Positions 31,204 to 39,769 of a stretch of 64,000 nucleotides of DNA are shown piece by piece (positions within the stretch are counted from its first letter, which is position 1; every line of letters begins with the position of its first letter). The stretch is from DASQPR01 sp963724705 (GTDB lineage: Bacteria > Actinomycetota > Actinomycetes > Mycobacteriales > Micromonosporaceae). The notes under the pieces were generated by a model that searched no databases, was not told the origin of the DNA, and was given only the letters and a program-made list of their open reading frames with translations. The stretch lies in contig CAVRVS010000004.1 of NCBI GenBank assembly GCA_963724705.1, forward strand, positions 372,001-436,000, in the 5' to 3' direction. The position numbers and the translations under genes were made by a program.

Positions 31204-33255
31204 ATGTCAGAGCTGATTGAACAATCGGTCGCTCAAGAATTCGACGAGAACTATGGGATGCGGCTGACGCGTTTTGCGCAGGCGCTCTATTGGGTCGTCG
31301 TCGTGGTTGGGGCAGTGGTGGCGATCGTCGCGTCGCCCTTCGCAATCGCCTTCATGGTGTCCGCGCCGTCGTGGTTCTGGATACTCGCAGCCCTGGCGCT
31401 CCTCGCTGACTTCAGCCCGCTCCGACTTCCGCCGCTCGCCGGACGGTCATCGATTTATCTCGGATCCGTCTGCATGGCGTTTGCCATATTGCTGCTGCAC
31501 GGGCCAGCGCCGGCGATCTTGGTGGAGGTCGTCTCGACCGGCATTGCCGCGCGCAGGCTGCATCTCAACGCGAGGCTGTGGGCATTGCTCACCGCTCGGC
31601 TGGTGTGCTCGCTTGGAGCGGCCGGCGTCGTGGCAGGGGCGCTCGGGCTGTCGGGTGCGAAGATTCATGGCGATCTGGGCGTCACGGATGTCCTCGGCCT
31701 CGTTGTGACCGTTGCTGTATATGTAGCGGTCAACTGTGCCATCAACACCGTGGCGGCACTCATGCTCAAGGCCACGCCCAACGAAATCGCGGCGCAATTG
31801 CGGTTCGACATACTCGCACGGGCGTCGGCGGCGGTGCTCGGCGTGGTCATTGCGACGACATTGAGCACCTGGCTGCTGGTGTTCCTCGTCGTACCCGTCG
31901 TCGGCTGGTCGCGGCTGGTTCGGATGCTGGTCGGGCTTGAGGATCTGGTCGAACATGACCCGGTCACCGGCCTGCTGAGCCGGCAGGGTCTGGCGCTCGC
32001 AATGCTCAGGCTGCCTCGCGAGCACGTCCCCGGCACGGACTGGTTCGAACTGGTGCTGATTCAGCTGCGCGGCTTGCAATACGTCAGCCGCAACTTCGGC
32101 CTACACGCTAGCGATCAGATGATAAACGTGGTGGCGGCGCGTTTGCGGCGCGAAGCCGATCCGGGTGATCTGATCGGACGCGTTCCCGGCGGTCATCTCG
32201 TGGTTCTGCGCTCGACTCCGACGGACGAGCCCGCGATCGACGCGGCTCGGCGATTCGTACGAGCATTATCGCCCCCGGTCGAATCAAGCGAAGGGATTCC
32301 GTTTCGTGTCGACCCGGTCGCGGGTGTCGCGGTGGCCCCTCGACACGGTCGGGATATCCGCGAGATCTTTCCCCATGCCGAAGCGGCTTTGTTCGACGCC
32401 GCGTCACGCCGACACGCCGCCGCGGCGTACGAGCCGGAACCGGCCACGGACGTCGTCGAGCGGCTGACAATGCTCGAGCAACTCGGGATCGCGGTGAACG
32501 ATCCGCAGCACGCATCAGAGATCATCGTGCTCTTTCAACCGCAGGTCTCCATCGCGACCGGCCGCACCGAGTCGGTCGAGGCACTGCTCCGCTGGCACCA
32601 TCCCGACCGCGGCATCGTCCCGACCGACGAGCTGATCCGGGTCGTCGAGCCGACCGCCGTCATGCAGCAACTGACGGCGCACGTCGTGGATCGCGTCGTC
32701 GGACAACTCGCGGAGTGGAACAATATCGGCGTGCACCTGCGCGCGGCCGTCAACGTCAGCGTCATGGATGTGATGACCGACGACTTCGACACGCAGATCG
32801 GCGCCGCTCTTGACCGGTACGGCATCGCCCCGGAGCAACTTTCGATCGAGATCACCGAGCGGTCGATGACGGACGACACGCCGGCGTTCGACAAGGCCGC
32901 GCATCGCCTCAAGCGCATCGGCGTTGGCATCTCGCTTGACGACTTCGGCACCGGGTACGCCTCGTTGCGGCGTCTGAACCGGCTGCCGCTCACCGAGGTG
33001 AAGATCGATCGCTCCTATGTCAGCAAGATCGTCCACAGTCGGATGGACCGCGCCATCGTCAAGACGATCCACGACCTGGCGCATGCGCTCGGGGTGCGCA
33101 TTGTCGCCGAAGGCATCGAGGACGAAGCGACCCACCACGTCTTGGCCGAGTTGGATAGCGTTGTCGGACAAGGCTGGTACTACGGGCGCCCGATGCGCGC
33201 CAGCCAGCTGGTCGACTGGCTGCATCGTCGACAAGATCCCATGAACAGACAATGA
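31204..33255 (+). CDS. Membrane GGDEF-EAL protein, probably a c-di-GMP phosphodiesterase
   Basis: 683 aa. Six to seven N-terminal helices (about residues 25-245) resemble a MASE-type sensor. The GGDEF domain (about 260-395) is degenerate: the active-site loop reads RVPGGHLVVL, lacking the acidic pair needed for cyclase activity. The EAL domain (about 425-670) keeps its residues: VEALLRWHHP, the Asn of NVSVMD, EITERSM, DDFGTGYASL, VKIDRSYV, EGIED and GQGWYYGRP. Hence c-di-GMP hydrolysis is expected. ATG 31204 or 31189. The stop overlaps the start of a UvrA-like gene (ATGA), tying c-di-GMP signalling to that ATPase. Confidence 0.9.
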   Translation: MSELIEQSVAQEFDENYGMRLTRFAQALYWVVVVVGAVVAIVASPFAIAFMVSAPSWFWILAALALLADFSPLRLPPLAGRSSIYLGSVCMAFAILLLHGPAPAILVEVVSTGIAARRLHLNARLWALLTARLVCSLGAAGVVAGALGLSGAKIHGDLGVTDVLGLVVTVAVYVAVNCAINTVAALMLKATPNEIAAQLRFDILARASAAVLGVVIATTLSTWLLVFLVVPVVGWSRLVRMLVGLEDLVEHDPVTGLLSRQGLALAMLRLPREHVPGTDWFELVLIQLRGLQYVSRNFGLHASDQMINVVAARLRREADPGDLIGRVPGGHLVVLRSTPTDEPAIDAARRFVRALSPPVESSEGIPFRVDPVAGVAVAPRHGRDIREIFPHAEAALFDAASRRHAAAAYEPEPATDVVERLTMLEQLGIAVNDPQHASEIIVLFQPQVSIATGRTESVEALLRWHHPDRGIVPTDELIRVVEPTAVMQQLTAHVVDRVVGQLAEWNNIGVHLRAAVNVSVMDVMTDDFDTQIGAALDRYGIAPEQLSIEITERSMTDDTPAFDKAAHRLKRIGVGISLDDFGTGYASLRRLNRLPLTEVKIDRSYVSKIVHSRMDRAIVKTIHDLAHALGVRIVAEGIEDEATHHVLAELDSVVGQGWYYGRPMRASQLVDWLHRRQDPMNRQ

Positions 33256-35855
33256 AGCAGCCAGACGGCTCTGGCCAATCGCGGCCAGGCAGAGGGGGCC
33301 CGAGAGACCTGTCCGACCGCGTACGGCCGATCGGTTCGGCCGAGACTTCTCTGCCCGCGTTCATCGGCGTCCGGGGGGCTCGACACAACAACCTGCGCAA
33401 CGTCGACGTCGATGTGCCGCTGTGGCGAACGGTAGCGGTCGTCGGTGTGTCTGGATCGGGCAAGACATCGCTCGCTATCGGAACGCTGTACGCCGAAGGC
33501 ATGCAGCGATACTTGGAAAGCCTGAGCACCTATAGCCGGCGGCGGCTGACTCAGGCCCAACGGCCCGACGTCGATCGGATCGACCATCTTCCGCCCGCGC
33601 TGTCGCTGCGGCAGCGCCCGCCGATCCCGGGCCCGCGCAGCACGGTCGGCACCATGTCGGAAGTATTGAATGTGCTGCGGCTGATGATGTCGCGGCTGGG
33701 CTCGCACCTCTGCCCGAACGGCCACCGCGTCGACCCGTCGATCTTCACCCAGCGCACCGAAATCGTGTGCCCGGTGTGTGGCGCGTCCATGGAGGATCCC
33801 AGCGCCGAATCGTTTTCATTTAACTCGTACGGTGCGTGCCCGGCCTGCCAAGGCCTCGGTGTGCGGTCCGAGGTGGACGTGAACACCTTGGTTCCCGATC
33901 CGACGAAGACTATTGCCGATGGAGCGGTCCTGCCGTGGAATTCCGGAGGCCGGCGCCTGTCCATGTACGCCGCCGGTGAGCTCGGCGTCCGACTCGACGT
34001 GCCGTACGAGTCACTGAGCGAGCATGAGCGCGACATAGTCGTGCACGGCCCACCGGTTCAGCGTCCAGTGACGCTGCGCTCCGGCCGGACCGGCCGGACC
34101 GTTCAGTTGTCGGTCAACTACGACAACGCGGTCGCCGCCGTGGAGCGGTCGCTGCGCAGTGACAACGAGCGCGGCCGCCAGCAGGTGCAGCGCTTCCTCA
34201 TCACCCGGGTCTGCTCGGTGTGCCACGGGACCCGGCTGCGTCCCGAGGCGCTCACCTCAGAACTCGGCGGACGCAACATCGCCGATATCAGCGCGCTCGG
34301 CCTCGGCGAGCTGCAGGGGTTCGCGGCTGGCCTGCCCGCGACGTTGCCAGACGCGCTGAAGCGGCTGACGACCGGTTTGCTCACCGAGCTCAACGGCCGG
34401 CTCGCGCCGTTGTTGGACGTCGGTCTCGACTACCTGAGCCTCGATCGGGCCGGTGCGTCACTGTCGACCGGGGAACGGCAGCGGATCGAGCTCACCTCGA
34501 CGGTACGTGCCGAAACCACCGGAATGCTGTACGTGCTGGACGAGCCGTCCGTGGGACTGCACCCGAGCAACGTCGTCGGGCTGCAGAAGACGATCAGCGC
34601 CCTGGCGAGAAATGGCAATTCCGTGGTTCTGGTGGAGCATGAGCGGGAACTCATCCGTGCCGCCGATTGGGTGATCGAACTCGGCCCTGGAGCCGGCGCG
34701 AGCGGTGGCACGATCATCGCGGAAGGCACGCCGACGCAACTGTCCACGGACAAGCACTCCGTCATCGGACCATTCCTGGCCGGTGCGACGCTCATGCCGC
34801 GCGACCGTGCCGTGCGGGCCGGTCCGACCGGACAGATCGCCATCGAGATCGGCGAGCTGTACAACCTGCACGGCCTCACTGCAGCCTTCCCGGAGCACCG
34901 GCTGACGGTGTTGGCCGGCCCGTCGGGAGCCGGCAAGACTGCCCTCGTCCTGGACAGCCTTGTCCCGGCCGCTCGTGCGCAGCTCAGCGGCTCGGTGCCA
35001 CCTACCCACGTCCGCCACCTCGACCTCGGCAGCATTCGTCAGGTCGTCCAGATCGACGCATCCCCGATCGGCCAGAACGCGCGGTCGACGCCCGCGACGT
35101 ACTCGGGGGCGTTCGACCATATCCGCCGCGAGTTCGCCGAGTCTGCGTACGCCCGGCGACGGCACTGGACGCCCGGACATTTCTCCTTCAACACCCGGGA
35201 GGGCCAATGTCCGACCTGCCGCGGGCTCGGCCACATTGACCTCGACGTGCAGTACCTACCCGACATCACCGTGCAATGCCCGACCTGCTCGGGCGCCCGC
35301 TTCAACGAGGCCAGCCTGGCCGTTCGCGTCGACGGCCTGAGCATCGCGGACGTGCTCGGATTGAGCGTGCAGGAGGCGGTCGGGCGCTTCGATGATCGCG
35401 CTTCGATCGCCGGTGCCTTACGGCCGGTTGATGATGTCGGCCTTGGCTATCTGCGGCTGGGCGAGCCCACACCATCGCTGTCCGGTGGCGAGTCACAGCG
35501 GCTTCGGATCGCCTCCAGGCTCCGTACAAGCCAACGCGGCGCGCTTTATGTCTTCGATGAACCGTCCACCGGCCTGCACCCGCTCGATGTCGCAGTCCTC
35601 GTCGCAGTGTTCGACCGGCTGATCGACGCCGGAGCGACGATCATCGCGATCGACCACGACCTGGACTTGCTTGCGGCCGCTGACCACATCATCGACATGG
35701 GACCGGGCGGTGGCCCGTACGGTGGGAACATCGTCGCCGCGGGCACGCCGACCGAGGTCGTGCAGACCGACAACAGCGTGACGGGGCCTTGGCTGGCCGA
35801 ACACATGGGCGTTCCAAGGGTACGGCGGGCCGGTACCCGTCCCGACAAGGGATGA
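33252..35855 (+). CDS. UvrA-like ABC ATPase (class II, UvrA paralogue)
   Basis: 867 aa against about 950 for canonical UvrA. First ATPase: Walker A VVGVSGSGKTSLAIG (about residue 65) and signature STGERQRIEL (about 410). Second: Walker A AGPSGAGKTALVL (about 557) and signature LSGGESQRLRIASRL (about 745), with Walker B YVFDEPSTGLHP. The DNA-binding zinc module CPTCRGLGHIDL...CPTCSGARF is intact, and an N-terminal CPVCG/CPACQG module is present. The shorter length fits UvrA2/DrrC-type proteins, which lack the UvrB-binding insert and are linked to damage tolerance or self-resistance to DNA-binding drugs. No uvrB or uvrC nearby. Translationally coupled to the GGDEF-EAL gene. Confidence 0.9.
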   Translation: MKQPDGSGQSRPGRGGPRDLSDRVRPIGSAETSLPAFIGVRGARHNNLRNVDVDVPLWRTVAVVGVSGSGKTSLAIGTLYAEGMQRYLESLSTYSRRRLTQAQRPDVDRIDHLPPALSLRQRPPIPGPRSTVGTMSEVLNVLRLMMSRLGSHLCPNGHRVDPSIFTQRTEIVCPVCGASMEDPSAESFSFNSYGACPACQGLGVRSEVDVNTLVPDPTKTIADGAVLPWNSGGRRLSMYAAGELGVRLDVPYESLSEHERDIVVHGPPVQRPVTLRSGRTGRTVQLSVNYDNAVAAVERSLRSDNERGRQQVQRFLITRVCSVCHGTRLRPEALTSELGGRNIADISALGLGELQGFAAGLPATLPDALKRLTTGLLTELNGRLAPLLDVGLDYLSLDRAGASLSTGERQRIELTSTVRAETTGMLYVLDEPSVGLHPSNVVGLQKTISALARNGNSVVLVEHERELIRAADWVIELGPGAGASGGTIIAEGTPTQLSTDKHSVIGPFLAGATLMPRDRAVRAGPTGQIAIEIGELYNLHGLTAAFPEHRLTVLAGPSGAGKTALVLDSLVPAARAQLSGSVPPTHVRHLDLGSIRQVVQIDASPIGQNARSTPATYSGAFDHIRREFAESAYARRRHWTPGHFSFNTREGQCPTCRGLGHIDLDVQYLPDITVQCPTCSGARFNEASLAVRVDGLSIADVLGLSVQEAVGRFDDRASIAGALRPVDDVGLGYLRLGEPTPSLSGGESQRLRIASRLRTSQRGALYVFDEPSTGLHPLDVAVLVAVFDRLIDAGATIIAIDHDLDLLAAADHIIDMGPGGGPYGGNIVAAGTPTEVVQTDNSVTGPWLAEHMGVPRVRRAGTRPDKG

Positions 35856-35900
35856 GCGGAGCCGTGGCCCCGCCATCAACGGTTACAGCCACTGCATCGC

Positions 35901-36699
35901 TTACAGGTCCGGTGTCGGCTGCTGCGTGCTCGGCGTCTGTAGCCCGCCGTGTACTTGGAGTACAGCGCCGGTGAGGTAGGAACCGGCCGGGGAAGCGAGG
36001 TAGACCACCGCTGCGCCGATGTCGTCGACGGTCCCCAGTCGTCGTAGCGGCGTCGCCGCCTCCACGCGGGCGCGGAATTCAGCATCCTGCGTGATGAGCT
36101 CGGTAGCTGCTGTGGAGATCGTTCCCGCGGCGACAGCGTTCATCCGGATGCGCGGGGCGAGGTCTTGGGCGGCGAGTTCCGTGTAGTGCCCCAACGCACC
36201 TTTGGCCACGCCATAGGACAGGAAACCGCGCCCCGAAATCAGCGCCATCACACTCGAAATGTTAATCACCGAGCCGCCACCGCCTTCGAGCATGATCGGG
36301 ACGGCAGCCGTAATGAGCGCATGCGCTGTCGATACATTGAAGTGAAATGCTTGTTCAAGTTCCTCGACGGTAGTCTCGAGGAAGGGCTTGGGAACCGCAC
36401 CGCCCACGTTATTGACCACGATGTCCAAGCGGCCGAATCGCACGGCGGCCCCCGTTCGCCACGTCGGGGGCCCGCGCCAGGTCGTTCAAGTCGGCGACGA
36501 CGATATGCGCCGCCCGCCCCGCCGACTCGACAGCAGACGCCGTCGCGTCCAACTGCTCTTGGGTGCGGGCGCAGATGACCACGTCGGCACCGGCTTCGGC
36601 CAGCGCGCGTGCGCACGCCGCGCCAATGCCGCGCCCCGCACCAGTCACGAGCGCGACCTGGCCACCGAGTCTGAACCGATCCAGATGACTCACCAACAT
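35901..36699 (-). pseudogene. SDR oxidoreductase, frameshifted at a G5 run (36449-36453)
   Basis: The 5' part from ATG 36699 encodes the cofactor site VALVTGAGRGIGAACARAL and VICARTQEQLDA. At 36449-36453 a run of five G (minus strand) shifts the frame; four G would restore FGRLDIVVNNVGGAVPKPF. The second frame then gives the NNVGG motif, SVINISSVMALISGRGFLSYGVAKGAL (Ser-Tyr-Lys catalytic set, YGVAK) and the C-terminal GSYLTGAVLQVHGGLQ. Joined length is about 265 aa, normal for FabG-like SDRs. The substrate is unknown. A homopolymer position makes a sequencing error likely. Confidence 0.87.
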
Positions 36700-36775
36700 C
36701 CCCTTGTCGATCTCGGCGACGACCGCACTCTATATAGCGAGGGCCGACGGGCCGAACGCCACCCGAAACACCGTT

Positions 36776-36942
36776 ACTGACGCCGGGGCAGTGGGGCCGC
36801 TTCGATTCTGTGCCAGGGCCTGGACCTCGCGAGGCCCGCGCCGCTCCTCTTCGGCGTCGCACTCGTCGTGCTCCTCGGAGTGCCTTGGACGTTCGCCGTA
36901 GCACGCCGAGCAACTCACGACGGTACGTCCGCTCCCGGATAG
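36776..36942 (+). other. Start-less hydrophobic open frame, possible gene remnant
   Basis: A frame with no ATG, GTG or TTG start at its head ends in TAG 36940 and reads LARPAPLLFGVALVVLLGVPWTFAVARR near its end, one membrane helix followed by a basic stop-transfer. It could be the 3' relic of a membrane gene. Weak. Confidence 0.15.
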
Positions 36943-36943
36943 G

Positions 36944-39517
36944 TCAGACGTCGATGGCGATTCCTCGCCATTGCTGGATCGTGGATACGGCTTCCTTGAG
37001 GCGGAGACCGATGCCGGTGGCGAATGCCTCGTCGAATCGACCCGGATCGAGTGCGCGTCGGATTGCGCCCAGCAGTTCCATCTCTCCTTGCCGCAAGCTC
37101 GGCCAGGGCCGCAGCCCGGCGCGCCGGCGCAGACCGTCGGCCGCCCCCGCCAGCAGCGCCGCCCGCTCGGGTTCGCCGAATGCAAGGGCCAAGCGAGAAT
37201 ACGCGGCCACACATAGTGTGATGGTCCGCGGAGTGCGCGCCGTGACACTCCAGCGCAACGCTTCGTCGAGGAACTCGGCCGCGTCATCGGGTCGAGCTTG
37301 CACGATGGCGAGATTGCCGAGGGCCGCACCCGTCCACGCGCTGAGCCAGGTGCTGTCGAATTGGGCGGCCCGTTGTCGTACATCGAGAAGGTGGTCGAGC
37401 GCGTCGTCGAGTCGGCCCACAATGATCTCGAGGAAACCGACCTGCAACATCCCGACCACAGTCCAAAATGGTTCGTCCAGGGTGCGCAACTGGTTTGTCG
37501 ATTCCCACGCGGCGTCAAGCGCGCGGTCAACGTCGCCTTCGATTGCCGACAGACCCGCGATCGTCATCTGAGACAGGGCGAACAGATTCGGGTCGGTGTC
37601 TTTGATGGCCGCCGACGCCAATGTCAGTCGCTGCCGTACGGCCGGCGCCGCCGTGTCGTCACCGACATCGGTGATGACGGTCGCCGCCGACCACAGCAGT
37701 TCCGCTCGCGGCCGGGCGTCCAGCGAGTCGGCTACCGACAGCATCTGGTCGACCCACGTACGGGCTTCGGCCAAATGATCGCGCAGGATCCAGAACAGCG
37801 ACAGCACGCGGAACAGGTGTGGAAGCGGCCGCGTGTCATGGTCGAGGTACCAGCGCACGGCCGCCGCGATGTTTGCCGCCTCGACCTGCAGGCGTTCGGC
37901 CCATACGTTTTGATGTACGCCGCGCAGCGGCACGTCCGCCTGGGCGGCCAGCCGCCCGAAGTAATCGGCATGACGGCGGGCGATGTCGACTGTGTCCGGG
38001 CGTGCCGCGAGACGCTCGGCGACGAACGCACGGATCGTGCTCAGCATCCGACACCGGCTGCCGGCCTCCGCCACTACCAGGCTGTGGCGCGTCAGCGCCT
38101 CGGTGAGGTCCAGCGTCCGATTCTCATCGACGGCGGCGACCTCGGCCGCGGCCGGCACGGTCCAGCCATCGACGAAGACCGCCATGGACTCCAACAACGA
38201 CCTCTCTTCGGGATCAAGGAGCCCGATACTCCAGTCGACGGTGGCACGCAGCGTGTGCTGCCGGTCGGGCGCGTCTACCGGCGCCGTACCAAGCGCGTCC
38301 AGTGACATCGACAGCCGCGCCAGCAGCACGTCGGGGTCGAGCAGCCGGGTACGGGCGGCCGCCAGTTCGATCGCCAGTGGCAGACCCTCCAGAAGCCGGC
38401 AGATCCCCGCGACGCCGTCCGCGTTGGCCGCGGTCAGCGCGAAGTCGGGGCGTACCGCCTGGGCTCGGTTAACGAACAGCTCCACCGCTGGCGATGCACG
38501 CAGCTCGTCGAGGCGCGCGCCGGTATCCGACGGGAACGGCAAGGGTGAGACCGGATACTCCCGCTCAGCCCGCAGGCGCAGCACCCGCAGGCTCGTGGCA
38601 AGGATGGTCACACCAGGACAGCGGGACAACAGCTCGTCGAGGTCGGCGGCCACCGCAACGACCTGCTCCACGTTGTCCAACACGAGCAGCCACCGGGCAT
38701 CACCGATCTGGTCGACCAGCACATCGAGAGGCGACGCCGTCCCCACCTGCGCCCTCAACGCGTGGCCGATGTTGGTTAACGCCAGATCCGGTTGGGTGGT
38801 CGCGGCGAGAGAGACGAACACGCGATCGGTCGGGAACCGATCGCCGAAACGCTCCGCCACGGCGAGCGCCAGTCGAGTCTTGCCGACCCCGCTCGGCCCG
38901 GTCAGGGTGACCAGCCGTGCATCGGGATCGGCGACGAGCGCCACGACCTCGTCGACGATCGTGTCTCGGCCAACCATGGAGGTGGTGGCAACCGGCAGCG
39001 GCCGCCGCCGTGGTGGCGCCGCGGAATCGGCGTGCGACGAAGCGAACCGTTCGCTCAGCAGCGTGGCGAGATCGTCACGCACCAGCCGCGTGAGCTCGGC
39101 GGGACTACGAAAGCTGCGGTACGAGCTGTGCCGGGCTACCCGCGACAGCAGCTCCGCCAGGCGCGGTTCTCGGTCGGCCGCCGGATCCTTGACGTACATC
39201 AGCCGTGGCAGTCCCGCGGCAAGTTCGAACTCTTCCTCGAGACCGGAAACGGTCATGCCGTCGGCGATGAATCCGTACCGTTGCCAGTACAGCCCGATAA
39301 AGATGTCGCTCTGGTCCAGGTAGGCCCGATACACGTCCTGCGGCGGATGGGAGCGGGCGCCCAGCTCAAACATGACCGGCGTGAGCCGCAGCGACGAAAT
39401 GGCCCGGGCGACTGCACGTCTCTCCTCCGCCAGCTCGCCCAGTGTCGAACTCACGAACACCCGCAGGCGCTGGTCGGGCGTCTGAATGGCAGGGGCCGCC
39501 GGCGCCCGCCGGCTCAC
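36944..39517 (-). CDS. STAND NTPase: DUF4062 + NB-ARC + helical-repeat protein
   Basis: 857 aa from GTG 39517 (GGGAG seven bases upstream; ATG 39568 is an alternative). Residues about 18-120 are DUF4062: RLRVFVSSTLGELAEERRAVARAI, then SHPPQDVYRAYLDQSDIFIGLYWQRYGF, a TIR-like Rossmann sensor/effector fold. The NB-ARC ATPase follows with Walker A VTLTGPSGVGKTRLALAVAE (about 205), Walker B WLLVLDNVEQV and GLPLAIELAAAR. The C-terminal 400 residues are TPR-like helices. There is no LuxR or SARP DNA-binding domain, unlike AfsR-type regulators. This architecture is that of a signal-transducing or defence ATPase; no partner gene is adjacent. Confidence 0.87.
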   Translation of the reverse strand: MSRRAPAAPAIQTPDQRLRVFVSSTLGELAEERRAVARAISSLRLTPVMFELGARSHPPQDVYRAYLDQSDIFIGLYWQRYGFIADGMTVSGLEEEFELAAGLPRLMYVKDPAADREPRLAELLSRVARHSSYRSFRSPAELTRLVRDDLATLLSERFASSHADSAAPPRRRPLPVATTSMVGRDTIVDEVVALVADPDARLVTLTGPSGVGKTRLALAVAERFGDRFPTDRVFVSLAATTQPDLALTNIGHALRAQVGTASPLDVLVDQIGDARWLLVLDNVEQVVAVAADLDELLSRCPGVTILATSLRVLRLRAEREYPVSPLPFPSDTGARLDELRASPAVELFVNRAQAVRPDFALTAANADGVAGICRLLEGLPLAIELAAARTRLLDPDVLLARLSMSLDALGTAPVDAPDRQHTLRATVDWSIGLLDPEERSLLESMAVFVDGWTVPAAAEVAAVDENRTLDLTEALTRHSLVVAEAGSRCRMLSTIRAFVAERLAARPDTVDIARRHADYFGRLAAQADVPLRGVHQNVWAERLQVEAANIAAAVRWYLDHDTRPLPHLFRVLSLFWILRDHLAEARTWVDQMLSVADSLDARPRAELLWSAATVITDVGDDTAAPAVRQRLTLASAAIKDTDPNLFALSQMTIAGLSAIEGDVDRALDAAWESTNQLRTLDEPFWTVVGMLQVGFLEIIVGRLDDALDHLLDVRQRAAQFDSTWLSAWTGAALGNLAIVQARPDDAAEFLDEALRWSVTARTPRTITLCVAAYSRLALAFGEPERAALLAGAADGLRRRAGLRPWPSLRQGEMELLGAIRRALDPGRFDEAFATGIGLRLKEAVSTIQQWRGIAIDV

Positions 39518-39712
39518 ACCCCAGCTCCCATGGCACCCATCCGAGCCATTTTCGCACTGCAGGCCCATTCCACAGGCGGGTTAGCCGAAGTCCGTACGAC
39601 CGGGAGACGACATCGCCCGGACCAGCAGCTCCGCCGGTTGGAGCGGCTATGCGAATCGGGCCGGCCCGCAGGCCGACCCGATCCGTTGGTACCGCGCTCA
39701 GTGGTGAGCGCT

Positions 39713-39744
39713 GCTCTTGGCCGGCGATAGCGCCGGCCAAGAGC
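39713..39744. terminator. Hairpin terminator after the phosphoesterase gene
   Basis: GCTCTTGGCCGGC (39713-39725), loop GATAGC, GCCGGCCAAGAGC (39732-39744): a perfect 13-bp stem 26 bases past the stop of the ABC/phosphoesterase operon (minus strand). Confidence 0.75.
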
Positions 39745-39769
39745 CCTCCCTCATGCGATCGGCCTACTG

